Assembly (NCBI GenBank): GCA_965371805.1
Contig: CBDUZW010000001.1
Span: forward strand, 151,746-215,745
Reading direction: 5' to 3'
Length of the DNA stretch: 64,000 bases
Source of the DNA: JAOZTV01 sp965371805
GTDB lineage: Bacteria; Acidobacteriota; Aminicenantia; UBA2199
How positions within the stretch are numbered: the first letter of the stretch is position 1; every line of letters begins with the position of its first letter. The position numbers and the translations under genes are program-made. Positions 44,834 through 53,510 of the stretch are shown here, piece by piece. Under the pieces are notes generated by a model, which worked only from the letters and a program-made list of their open reading frames with translations, was not told where the DNA came from and did not search any database.

Positions 44834-45742
44834 ATGAAAAATACAGGAAAAAAGAAAGTTGGCATTGTACTGGGAAGTGGTTCGGCAAGAGGCTGGGCTC
44901 ATATTGGGGTTTTAAAAGCTCTTGAAGAAAACAAGATACCAATTGACCTGATCACCGGGACAAGTATCGGGGCTCTGGTCGGGGCAGTATATGCATCAGG
45001 AAATATTATAGATTTTGAAGCATTTGTAAAAAATATATCATGGAAAACCATGATATCATATATAGATATTTCCATTCCTTTTAATGGGCTTTTGTCAGGG
45101 AAAAAAGTATTCAAACTTTTCTCAGATTATTTCGAAGAAAAAACCTTCAAATCACTGAAAATTCCATTTAAATGTGTTGCAACAAATATTTTAAACGGGG
45201 AAGAGGTTGTAATAGATTCAGGCAAAATATCTTCTGCAATTAGATCAAGTATTTCTATTCCAGGTATATTCACACCCTCAAAACATAAAGGAAACTACTT
45301 AGTTGATGGTGGACTTTCAAATCCTCTTCCTATTAATATAATAAAAAATATGGGAGCCGATCTAGTTATTGCTGTAAATCTCAATAAATATATAGGTGAC
45401 CGTAAAGAGACAGAAAAGTTTATATCTAAAGAAAAAAAAGACCAAAGATCCAAAAAGGAGATATTTTCAAAACTTGAAAAGAAGTATTTTAAAAAGACCT
45501 CTCTTAAGGATAGTTTTTCAAAAACACCCAATATTTTTAATGTAATTGATAATACTATCCATATAATCGAAAAAAAAGTCACCGATACTAATTTACTAAA
45601 ACACAAACCTGATTTTTTAATTGAACCGGAACTTGGGGATTATAAAATCTTTGATTTTGATAGAGGGATAGAATCTATTGAGGAAGGTTATGCAAAGACG
45701 ATCAAAATAATTCCAGAGATAAAATCTTCTTTAATTTTGTAA
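44834..45742 (+). CDS. patatin-like phospholipase, RssA type
   Basis: This 302-residue protein has the patatin hallmarks: G-S-G-S-A-R-G-W-A-H-I-G near 14-25 (oxyanion loop), G-T-S-I-G-A near 41-46 (nucleophile Ser) and D-G-G near 157-159. It has no signal peptide. A basic insert (about 195-230) separates the core from the C-terminus. It would hydrolyse acyl esters of lipids. Confidence 0.88.
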   Translation: MKNTGKKKVGIVLGSGSARGWAHIGVLKALEENKIPIDLITGTSIGALVGAVYASGNIIDFEAFVKNISWKTMISYIDISIPFNGLLSGKKVFKLFSDYFEEKTFKSLKIPFKCVATNILNGEEVVIDSGKISSAIRSSISIPGIFTPSKHKGNYLVDGGLSNPLPINIIKNMGADLVIAVNLNKYIGDRKETEKFISKEKKDQRSKKEIFSKLEKKYFKKTSLKDSFSKTPNIFNVIDNTIHIIEKKVTDTNLLKHKPDFLIEPELGDYKIFDFDRGIESIEEGYAKTIKIIPEIKSSLIL

Positions 45743-45777
45743 ATATTAAAGTCCCGTTTAATTAAAACAGTTATGAT

Positions 45778-46242
45778 TTATTTCGGCATATTTATTTCAA
45801 TCAAGTCAATATCAAGTTTTTTGAGACCTTTAAATGACTGAAGATGAAAATAGAATAAGAGGAAAGGAATATAAAAAAAAATATTAGGCCCAGGAATAAT
45901 GGCTAAAAAAGGGGTTATAGGAAGAACAAGGCCTTCTAAAATAAGAAAAATCAACCTTTTAAATTTTTCTTTCTTTATCCAGAGTTTAAAATATTTTTTT
46001 ATCCTCTTTGGCTTCCGCTTCCTTTTTGAATTTATAATTACCTGAAACTTACATATTTCCGCAAGTGCTTTTTGTTTTGCAATATAATTTGATATCTTAG
46101 GCGTGTGTTTCTCAAGGAGCATCAAACCTTTTTTGATCAGTTTTTTTTTAGAATCAAGCTTAGGGTATTTTACCAATTCAAACTTTATTCTGATCAGCGA
46201 TTCACATCTAATAATTATTTCATCTTTTAATAAGTCTGTCAT
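45778..46242 (-). CDS. small unknown membrane-associated protein
   Basis: The 154-residue protein has a basic helical N-terminal two thirds and a hydrophobic hairpin at about 100-135 containing I-P-G-P-N-I-F-F-Y-I-P-F-L-L-F-Y-F, followed by a short tail. The hairpin motif is distinctive, but I cannot name the family with confidence. The gene stands alone. Confidence 0.55.
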   Translation of the reverse strand: MTDLLKDEIIIRCESLIRIKFELVKYPKLDSKKKLIKKGLMLLEKHTPKISNYIAKQKALAEICKFQVIINSKRKRKPKRIKKYFKLWIKKEKFKRLIFLILEGLVLPITPFLAIIPGPNIFFYIPFLLFYFHLQSFKGLKKLDIDLIEINMPK

Positions 46243-46311
46243 TCAACATCCTAAAATTCATAACTTATTATAGCAAAAAAATAGCAATTGTAAAAAATTA
46301 TTCTCAAAATA

Positions 46312-47754
46312 TCAGCGCAGAAAAATTCCCCACTCCAGTTTTTCCGCTCTATAGACAAAGCCTTTAACTTTTAGTTCCCAGAATACTGCCGCCGGATTAT
46401 CTGATGAAACTTCTATAAGATGAGCAAATTGGTCACTACTTCCACGCCCCTCAGGACCGCCTGCACATACAAATATATTATTATTACTGAGAAAATCAAC
46501 ATCGCCTAAAGAATTTGTATATTTTGGTGCAATATACTCCCACAGCTGATCGGCATATAAATTATTTTCATCAATCTCATAAATAACAGCCCTGCTATTA
46601 TTCGTAACTCCACCTGATTCATTACGATTATCATAAATTAAAATATTCCCATTATCTCCGATCACAGGAGCATGTTGATTTGAAAACCATGTTCCATTTT
46701 TTAAATCAAAGAAACTTTCATCATATTCATTTGAAATCATCGAATCATTTCCTAATATCCACCGGATCTCCCCTGATTTATGATCAAGCTTCACTATCCA
46801 GCTTTGAGAACGAACTGACAGTAAAAATGTATCATCAGTATGATTATAGAAGAGCGCATTTGAATGACTCCAATCCATCCCATTTGAACTCTCTACTTTA
46901 GAAAGATCTCCCGGAAAACGGTTCAAATCCAGATAATCAAATGATGACCAGGACCAAACCTGATTTCCATTTATGTCCAGTTCGTATATTTTATCTCCTA
47001 AAATTCTATTCCCATTAAAAACCCCGGTCTCTTTTGCAAGAAATACGATATTATTGTTTGGCAATATAATCGCATCATGATGCATTTTTATAGCTGATGG
47101 GATTATATAACTTCTGATCGTTTCCCCGGAAAAAGATATGACTCTTATCTCAGAATCCAGGAATATTAGTAAATTATTATCTTGAGTTCTCCTGATCACA
47201 GCCTGTGATGGTGCCTTTTCTGAAATCCCGGTTCCATGATAATACCAGACAACATATCCCTCTTCATCAAAACCCCAATAAACAGGTCCTGTAACCTTAT
47301 CATTTGGCGAAGTTGACAATCCAAAAAGGGTTATTCCTTCAAGACATCCGTCTTGTTTAGAGAGTACACTTACCTCCGGCGCCCCGTCTGGAGCCGATTC
47401 AGTTTTAAAAATTATAGTGTCACTTATTTCTATATTCCCATTTTCAAAATCAGCTTCAATATAAAAATCATAGGAGGTATTTTCACGTAACCCAATTACA
47501 GTAATTTCATGTTCATAATTTGATTCTGAACTCTCTTTAAACCGAAAACCATTTGTATTTAATATCTTAATATTCCCCTTTTCTGATAAACTGACTTTTA
47601 CAAGGGCCATTAATCTATTATCATTATGATGACTTACCTCAAAATTAATAATTCCTCCATTCTCATCTGAATTTTTCTCATTCATCTGACAAAAACAAAA
47701 AAAAAAAATAATAATTAAATTTAAAATCAAAAGACTAATTTTCATTTTATTCAT
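46312..47754 (-). CDS. arylsulfotransferase-like lipoprotein
   Basis: This 480-residue protein has a lipoprotein signal (F-F-F-C-F-C-Q), an N-terminal immunoglobulin-like domain (about 30-125) and a six-bladed propeller of the aryl-sulfate sulfotransferase kind. The propeller has M-H-H-D-A-I near 222, D-W-S-H-S-N-A near 296 and Q-H-A-P near 360, which hold the family's catalytic His residues. It may move sulfate between phenolic compounds at the periplasmic side. It is divergent from the DUF1566/EF-hand gene. Confidence 0.8.
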   Translation of the reverse strand: MNKMKISLLILNLIIIFFFCFCQMNEKNSDENGGIINFEVSHHNDNRLMALVKVSLSEKGNIKILNTNGFRFKESSESNYEHEITVIGLRENTSYDFYIEADFENGNIEISDTIIFKTESAPDGAPEVSVLSKQDGCLEGITLFGLSTSPNDKVTGPVYWGFDEEGYVVWYYHGTGISEKAPSQAVIRRTQDNNLLIFLDSEIRVISFSGETIRSYIIPSAIKMHHDAIILPNNNIVFLAKETGVFNGNRILGDKIYELDINGNQVWSWSSFDYLDLNRFPGDLSKVESSNGMDWSHSNALFYNHTDDTFLLSVRSQSWIVKLDHKSGEIRWILGNDSMISNEYDESFFDLKNGTWFSNQHAPVIGDNGNILIYDNRNESGGVTNNSRAVIYEIDENNLYADQLWEYIAPKYTNSLGDVDFLSNNNIFVCAGGPEGRGSSDQFAHLIEVSSDNPAAVFWELKVKGFVYRAEKLEWGIFLR

Positions 47755-47789
47755 TTTCTCTCCTATATTTTTTGACGTTTAATAAAGAA

Positions 47790-47859
47790 AAAACCTGTGG
47801 CTTGAATTCAAAAAAAAAAAACATCATAGTTGCACAGGTTTTCAAACATAATGACGTCA
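47790..47859. promoter_or_regulatory. long-spaced inverted repeat and TGACGTCA palindrome
   Basis: AAAACCTGTG (47790-47799) and CACAGGTTTT (47833-47842) are perfect inverted copies 33 bases apart, in the divergent region between the sulfotransferase and the DUF1566/EF-hand gene. TGACGTCA (47852-47859) is a perfect 8-bp palindrome shortly before the latter's start. TTGACGTTT lies at 47772. Either could be an operator; the first could also form an RNA stem. Confidence 0.4.
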
Positions 47860-47890
47860 AAAGAGGTGAAAAAAAATGGAGGTTATAAAA

Positions 47891-49360
47891 ATGAAAACAA
47901 AAAAAACAATCATCGCAAGTGCAGTTATATTAATTATCTCAATATTTCTAATAGCTGGCAATAATGTAAATAGTATGAAAAAAAAATATAGAATTGTTGA
48001 CACAGGGCAAAATAGATGTTTTGATAATTACAAAGAAATTAATTATCCGAAAGAGGGAGATCTGTTTTATGGTCAGGATGCTCAATATGAAATTAACCCA
48101 CCCTCATATCTGGATAATAATAATGGAACAATCACGGACCAAAACACAGGATTAATATGGCAAAAATCTCCTGATTTTATTAAAAGAACGCTCTCTTATT
48201 CTAAAACGTATGCAAGTTCTCTTAAACTGGCAGGTTTTGAAGACTGGCGTTTACCAACAATTAAGGAACTTTTTTCCATAGCAGATTTCAAAGGAAATAT
48301 GCATAGCAAAACACCATACATAGATACTACCTACTTCGATTTTCAATATCCGGATATAAGTCAAGGCGGAAGAGATATGGATGCGCAGTATAGATCAAGT
48401 ACTTTATACAAAGGCATCACAATGGGTAGAGATAATAGTGTATTTGGTTTTAATTTTGCAGATGGCCGTATAAAAGCATACCCTATCAGTTCCAGAGGTG
48501 GTGGGAAGCAATATGTTCGTTGTGTAAGAGGCAATAGTTATGGAAAAAACCAATTTAAAGATAATGGTAATAAAACGGTAACTGACCAGGCAACAGAATT
48601 GATGTGGATGAAAATTGACAGCAATAAAACGATGACCTGGCAACAGGCTTTAGAATATGCTAAAAACCTTAATTATGCAGGTTATAATGATTGGAGATTA
48701 CCAAATGTTAAAGAATTACAAAGCATAGTTGATTATAGCGGAGCTCCAGATGCAAAGGATAAAGCAGACCGAAGAGCTGCAATTGATCCAATATTTGAAT
48801 TAACAAGAACAGAGTCATGGTTTTGGAGCAGTACAACTCATATTGAAAATAGAGGTGGATACTATGTCTGCTTTGGCCAGGGATTTTCAGCATGGCTTTA
48901 TAATGGGAAGCAAATGAATGCCCATGGAGCCGGAGCTGTCAGAAGTGACCCGAAAAGTGGGGATCCATCTAATTACTCAAATGGGAAAGGTCCACAGGGA
49001 GATGAAATACGAATTTTGAATTTTGTCCGATGTGTACGGGGGGGAGATGTTAAATTAAAAGATATAGGCCCAGAGTTAAATTTAGATAGGAACTACCCTG
49101 AACCAAAAAAAGAAAATATTTCTGGAATGAGAAATAGATATCAGAGGAGACAGGGTAATACCAATCAGGCTCATAAGGGACGATTTATTCAGCGCCTGGA
49201 TAAAAACAGAGATGGTAAGGTCTCGAAAACTGAATTTGACGGACCTCGACATCATTTTAATATGCTTGACAAAAATAATGACGGGTTTATTAGTGCAAAT
49301 GAAGCCCCTAAAGGTCCCCCCAGGCGGTCTGCTCAAAAAAGAAACCGCAGAAATTTCTAA
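47891..49360 (+). CDS. secreted DUF1566 (Lcl-type) double-domain protein with EF-hands
   Basis: The protein has about 489 residues. After a signal segment come two DUF1566 domains (about 75-215 and 220-395), each with a T-D-x-x-T-x-L-x-W pattern, W-R-L-P-T/N-x-K-E-L, and a final F-V-R-C-V-R-G. The C-terminus has two EF-hand loops, D-K-N-R-D-G-K-V-S and D-K-N-N-D-G-F-I-S, and a basic tail. The ATG at 47891 follows GGAGG; an in-frame ATG at 47876 is inside that site. A surface lectin-like or calcium-dependent role is inferred. Its paralogue lies at 51.4 kb. Confidence 0.82.
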   Translation: MKTKKTIIASAVILIISIFLIAGNNVNSMKKKYRIVDTGQNRCFDNYKEINYPKEGDLFYGQDAQYEINPPSYLDNNNGTITDQNTGLIWQKSPDFIKRTLSYSKTYASSLKLAGFEDWRLPTIKELFSIADFKGNMHSKTPYIDTTYFDFQYPDISQGGRDMDAQYRSSTLYKGITMGRDNSVFGFNFADGRIKAYPISSRGGGKQYVRCVRGNSYGKNQFKDNGNKTVTDQATELMWMKIDSNKTMTWQQALEYAKNLNYAGYNDWRLPNVKELQSIVDYSGAPDAKDKADRRAAIDPIFELTRTESWFWSSTTHIENRGGYYVCFGQGFSAWLYNGKQMNAHGAGAVRSDPKSGDPSNYSNGKGPQGDEIRILNFVRCVRGGDVKLKDIGPELNLDRNYPEPKKENISGMRNRYQRRQGNTNQAHKGRFIQRLDKNRDGKVSKTEFDGPRHHFNMLDKNNDGFISANEAPKGPPRRSAQKRNRRNF

Positions 49361-49380
49361 AACAAATTGTATCATTAAAA

Positions 49381-49409
49381 TTGCATTTGGACTTCAAATT
49401 GTGTATAAT
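49381..49409 (+). promoter_or_regulatory. promoter of the ECF sigma gene
   Basis: TTGCAT (49381-49386), 17-base spacer, TATAAT (49404-49409). Only 9 bases separate the -10 element from the ATG, and no ribosome site is present, so the transcript may be leaderless. Confidence 0.5.
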
Positions 49410-49418
49410 TCTAACTAA

Positions 49419-50141
49419 ATGGATGTATTGACCCCAACAGAAATTAATTATAAGGACCCGGATTGTTTTGATACTATTGTACAAGATTTCTATAAAATTG
49501 TTTTAAACATTGGTTTTAAATTTACATTGAATAGAGAGGATTCTGAAGATATTGCTCAGGAAGTTTTTATTGAAATTAACAGATCATTAAGCACATTTAA
49601 AGGTGACTCGAAACTCTCCACATGGATCTATAGAATAGCAGTTACAAAATCTATTGATCTTATAAGAAAAAAGAACAGGAAAAAAAGATTCGCCCCTATA
49701 ATCGATCTCTTTAAATTAAATCAAAGTGGAAAAGAGATCCCTTCAAAAGATAGAGGTCCTCATAATAAAATGGAGACAGAAGAGAGAAAGAAGACCTTAT
49801 CTGAAGCAATTTCCTCTTTGCCTGATAATCAAAAAGCGGCTATAACCTTAAGCAAACTCGATGGACTGAAAAACAAAGAGGTTGCTGATATATTAGGAGT
49901 AAGTGTCTCATCTGTGGAGGCATTAATTCATAGAGGTAAACAAAATCTAAGAAAAAAACTTGAAAATTCTTATATTAATCAATTAAAATCAAAGAATAAA
50001 TTTATGTTTTTTGTTTTATTCGTAATTACTATTTTTATTCTTCAAAAAATAAATAAAAATACAGAAGAAACACAAGGTTTTAAAAATAAAAACGTCAAAT
50101 ATTTTGGGGAGACCTATAGGGATCATGGTAAAGAAAAATGA
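49419..50141 (+). CDS. ECF sigma factor with C-terminal membrane segment
   Basis: The 240-residue sigma-70-family factor has region 2 (about 15-85, E-D-S-E-D-I-A-Q-E-V-F and W-I-Y-R-I-A) and region 4 (about 128-182, L-P-D-N-Q-K-A-A-I-T-L, then V-S-S-V-E-A-L-I-H-R-G). Residues 194-209 then form a clear hydrophobic helix followed by a polar tail, which ECF factors normally lack. It could be membrane-tethered. It overlaps the anti-sigma gene by ATGA. The operon suggests control of envelope proteins. Confidence 0.87.
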   Translation: MDVLTPTEINYKDPDCFDTIVQDFYKIVLNIGFKFTLNREDSEDIAQEVFIEINRSLSTFKGDSKLSTWIYRIAVTKSIDLIRKKNRKKRFAPIIDLFKLNQSGKEIPSKDRGPHNKMETEERKKTLSEAISSLPDNQKAAITLSKLDGLKNKEVADILGVSVSSVEALIHRGKQNLRKKLENSYINQLKSKNKFMFFVLFVITIFILQKINKNTEETQGFKNKNVKYFGETYRDHGKEK

Positions 50142-50506
50142 ATATAGAAAAACGTATTGAAAATGAAGTAAACGCAACAATGGATTTGTTTGAAACAATT
50201 GGTCAAATAGAACCGGATCCATATTACAATACTAAACTTAAAAAGAAGTTAATAGATAATAAACAAAAAGATTTTTTCAACTTTCAGCCCCTTTTAAATA
50301 GACTTAGATTAGCCCCTATCCTATTAATTATTATAATTATTATAAATATAATTTCAATAATTTTATTTCTCACAAATACCAATTCAAAAATCGAATTAGA
50401 AAAAAACAGCAAATATTATTCTTCAATATTTCGGTCGGATTATTCGATAGATCAGAACAATTATGCAGTAAATATTTCTAAAAATTCTTCTATGGAGGAA
50501 CAATAA
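50138..50506 (+). CDS. likely membrane anti-sigma factor
   Basis: The 122-residue protein has an N-terminal cytoplasmic part (1-55), one membrane segment (about 59-79) and a short periplasmic tail. No zinc-finger anti-sigma motif is visible. Identity rests on position: it overlaps the ECF gene upstream by 4 bases and the Spy-like gene downstream by 1 base (TAATG). Confidence 0.6.
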   Translation: MNIEKRIENEVNATMDLFETIGQIEPDPYYNTKLKKKLIDNKQKDFFNFQPLLNRLRLAPILLIIIIIINIISIILFLTNTNSKIELEKNSKYYSSIFRSDYSIDQNNYAVNISKNSSMEEQ

Positions 50507-51363
50507 TGGATTTTTTCACAGGGAGAAAATTTTCCAACTTAATGATTTTCACTTTAATTATTATAAATATTATTCTTTTAGCATCATTTTTGTATAAAAA
50601 TACAAGTATAAATAAAGAGAAACCCAATAAAAATAATTTAAATGAAGACCTGAATAGGAGAAACATCAGACCCCATTTAAAAGTGAGGCCCAGACTCCGG
50701 AATTTCTTAAAAGAAAAATTTAATTTTACCAATGATCAGATTAATAAGTTTCAAAAATTAAGAGATGATCACTTCAAGAATGCAGGAAAATTAAGATCTG
50801 AAATTGAAGATCTTAGAAAAAGAATGATGGAATTATTATTAGAGAAAAAAACAGATAATAATCTTGCCAAAAAAATATCATTACAAATTGGCAGCAAAAT
50901 AGCTAAGCATGAAAATTTAGTATTTACCCATTTCCAGGACTTAATAAATATATCCGGAGAAAAACAATTACAGGAGTATAGATATTTTATTTTAGGAATG
51001 TTTGATAGAGGGCAAAATAAAAGGAATAAACCAAGAGATAACGGAAGACCTCCAAATGAGGGTAATAATTTTCAAAGACCACCGCAAGTAAGAAGAGATA
51101 GAACTCAACCTAATAATCAAAATTTTAATATAGAAAACCGAATAAATAATCTAAGCAGAAGATTGAACCTGTCAGAAAACCAAATAATAAAACTTAGAAG
51201 GATTCTTGAAGAGGGATTAAAAACCAATCATAAAATACCGTCAAGAGAGCATCATGAAAAAATGCAAAAACAGAATAGAGAAATAAAAAAGATCTTAACT
51301 GCTGATCAGAAAGAACTTTTTAAAAAATTAAGATATAATAGAAGACAAAACCAAAAAAATTAA
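50506..51363 (+). CDS. Spy/CpxP/CnrX-like periplasmic protein, two domains
   Basis: The 285-residue protein has an N-terminal membrane anchor (about 10-28) and two helical LTXXQ-like domains. The first (about 55-165) has F-T-N-D-Q-I-N-K-F-Q-K-L-R. The second (about 205-275) has L-S-E-N-Q-I-I-K-L-R-R-I and L-T-A-D-Q-K-E-L-F. An Asn/Arg/Pro-rich linker joins them. Relatives act as periplasmic chaperones or metal sensors; in CnrYXH-type systems such a protein signals to an anti-sigma factor, which fits this gene order. Having two domains is unusual. Confidence 0.75.
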   Translation: MDFFTGRKFSNLMIFTLIIINIILLASFLYKNTSINKEKPNKNNLNEDLNRRNIRPHLKVRPRLRNFLKEKFNFTNDQINKFQKLRDDHFKNAGKLRSEIEDLRKRMMELLLEKKTDNNLAKKISLQIGSKIAKHENLVFTHFQDLINISGEKQLQEYRYFILGMFDRGQNKRNKPRDNGRPPNEGNNFQRPPQVRRDRTQPNNQNFNIENRINNLSRRLNLSENQIIKLRRILEEGLKTNHKIPSREHHEKMQKQNREIKKILTADQKELFKKLRYNRRQNQKN

Positions 51364-51397
51364 GGTTTATCTACCTGAATCTTCATTACCGATTAGA

Positions 51398-51426
51398 TCC
51401 CTATGTCCCGTTAAGGAACATAGGGA
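51398..51426. terminator. hairpin between convergent genes
   Basis: TCCCTATGTCCC and GGAACATAGGGA form a 12-bp stem with one mismatch and a 5-base loop. There is no T tract directly after it in either direction, so termination is likely but not certain. Confidence 0.55.
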
Positions 51427-51434
51427 ATTCTATG

Positions 51435-52742
51435 TTAATCTATATTTCTTACACAACGTGCATAGTTATAAACTCTTATTACATCTCCCTGTGGACCATG
51501 TCCATATGGATATAATGATGCATCACCTGATTTTGGATCACTTCTCTGAGCCCCAGCCCCATGAACATCCAGGAGACTGTAGTTCCCTGAAAAATCCTGC
51601 ATCCAACCTAGGGCTTCGCCAAAGGATATATACACTGAATTTTTCCCATTTTTCATGTTTATATGAGTCGTATTTGTCCAATAATAAGGATAGTTTAGAT
51701 TACCTCCCTCATCTGTTATTATCGAGACTGAAAACATTGGATTTATTGCAGCAGAACCGGAAGTTACCGGAGATCTTGTATAGTCCACTAAACTTTGAAG
51801 TTCCTTAGCATTTGGAATCCTCCAATCAGAGTAACCCGCATACTCGATATTCTCTCCCCATTCTAAAGCTTCCTGCCAGTTTAATTTACCATCCTTATTT
51901 ATACCGGCATCAAAACTACCACTATCTGATTCCAACCACATAAGCCCTGTAGACTTGTCAGAGATAGTACCATCAATATTATTCTCGAAATTGTTTATTC
52001 CATAATTTGTATTTCCACGTACATACATTAAAAAAAACTTCTTAGGGCTACCTGTTCTTGGATCGGAAGTCCCATAACCTTTAATTCGTCCATCTGCAAA
52101 GTTTACACCAAACACAGTTTCATCTCCATTCATTGTAGTGTGGACATATTTTGTCGCCGAAACATATTGAGAATCAATTATTCTTTCTCCATTATTTGGA
52201 TTTCCATATTCAAAATCAAAATAACTTGAATCTATAAACGGTATCATATTTGAAGTATCATTCCCCTCTGCTCCACTTGGATCCAATCCACTAAAGAGAA
52301 TTAATGAATAGAGTTCTTTAATAGTCGGAACCCGCCAATCTGTATAACCTGCAAGATTAAAACTATTAGCATTAGCAACAGCGGCATCGTAAGAAACTTT
52401 ATCTCCAGGGTTCTTCTGCCACATTAAACCTGTATTATTATCTGTTATTGTCCCATCTCCATTATTTGTATAACTTATTTGTACCCCTTTATAGTTAGCG
52501 TCCTGTCCATAATATAGATCTCCAATATCTGGAGAACTAATTGCAACCCCATTACCGTTATAATAAGTCGTCTGGTTTGTAGCAATAATAGTATATTTTT
52601 TGTCTGTATCGCTATTATCTTCTTCTTTAACCGGGTTCTCCCGTACATTAGTCTCCTCTGCATTTACATTACAAAAAAATGTGAATGATATAAGAATAAT
52701 CAATACTACAAACGCTCTCTCTTTCTTAAAATATGTTTCCAT
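51435..52742 (-). CDS. secreted DUF1566 double-domain protein
   Basis: The 435-residue paralogue of the 47.9-kb protein has a signal peptide (L-I-I-L-I-S-F-T-F-F-C-N-V-N-A), an acidic linker and two DUF1566 domains, each with W-R-V/I-P and K-E-L motifs and a final R-G or R-C-V-R. EF-hands are absent. It flanks the ECF operon on the other side and is convergent with it. Confidence 0.8.
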   Translation of the reverse strand: METYFKKERAFVVLIILISFTFFCNVNAEETNVRENPVKEEDNSDTDKKYTIIATNQTTYYNGNGVAISSPDIGDLYYGQDANYKGVQISYTNNGDGTITDNNTGLMWQKNPGDKVSYDAAVANANSFNLAGYTDWRVPTIKELYSLILFSGLDPSGAEGNDTSNMIPFIDSSYFDFEYGNPNNGERIIDSQYVSATKYVHTTMNGDETVFGVNFADGRIKGYGTSDPRTGSPKKFFLMYVRGNTNYGINNFENNIDGTISDKSTGLMWLESDSGSFDAGINKDGKLNWQEALEWGENIEYAGYSDWRIPNAKELQSLVDYTRSPVTSGSAAINPMFSVSIITDEGGNLNYPYYWTNTTHINMKNGKNSVYISFGEALGWMQDFSGNYSLLDVHGAGAQRSDPKSGDASLYPYGHGPQGDVIRVYNYARCVRNID

Positions 52743-52866
52743 CTATTCCTCCTTTTTTTCTATAATAATTTAGACGGCATTTTAAAAAAAAACATTTGCT
52801 ATAAAAAGAAAAGCCTTGTTTTTTTTAACAGTGCTTTTTTGAGACTGATAAATGTTATAATAAAGT

Positions 52867-53508
52867 ATGAATAAAACAACAAAAACACTTCCATCAGATC
52901 AATTAAGATCACAATTCGGAAATATCGATATATATCTTTTTGACCAGATATTAAAAGGGAATTTTGATAATTCTAATACTATACTTGATTGCGGATGCGG
53001 CAGTGGACGTAATTTGGATTATTTCCTCAGAAATGGTTTTGACGTATATGGAGTGGATAAGGACCTTGATATATTAAAAGAGACAAAGGACAAAGGACTA
53101 AAAATCAATCCGCATTTATCTCCTGATAATTTTAAAGTCTCAGATGGTGCCGATCTTCCTTTTAGAGATAGTAGTTTTGATATTGTTCTTTCGATCGCAG
53201 TGCTTCATTTTGCTGAAGATTATAATCATTTTTTTAAAATTATCAATGAAATGTGGAGAGTTCTTAAATCCAGAGGTATTCTTTTTGTGCGGCAGGCAAC
53301 AACAATTGGCATTGAGAATTCCTTAAAAACACTTAATAATAACTGGTACATACTACCTGATGGAACAGAGCGGTTTTTAGTGGGTCAAAAAACCCTTACT
53401 TCAATATTTTCAGAATTAGGAGGAACTCTGCTTGACCCTTTAAAAACGACTAATGTAAATAATCTTCGTTCCATGACGACCTGGTGCATCCAAAAACCAC
53501 CTATATAA
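52867..53508 (+). CDS. class I SAM-dependent methyltransferase
   Basis: The 213-residue protein has motif I L-D-C-G-C-G-S-G-R near 40-48, the acidic residue of V-D-K-D near 63, D-L-P-F-R-D-S-S-F-D near 96-105 and a V-L-K-S-R-G-I-L-F strand. It is a Methyltransf_11/25-type enzyme of unknown substrate. It is convergent with the sigma-54 activator gene, two bases away. Confidence 0.82.
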   Translation: MNKTTKTLPSDQLRSQFGNIDIYLFDQILKGNFDNSNTILDCGCGSGRNLDYFLRNGFDVYGVDKDLDILKETKDKGLKINPHLSPDNFKVSDGADLPFRDSSFDIVLSIAVLHFAEDYNHFFKIINEMWRVLKSRGILFVRQATTIGIENSLKTLNNNWYILPDGTERFLVGQKTLTSIFSELGGTLLDPLKTTNVNNLRSMTTWCIQKPPI

Positions 53509-53510
53509 TT

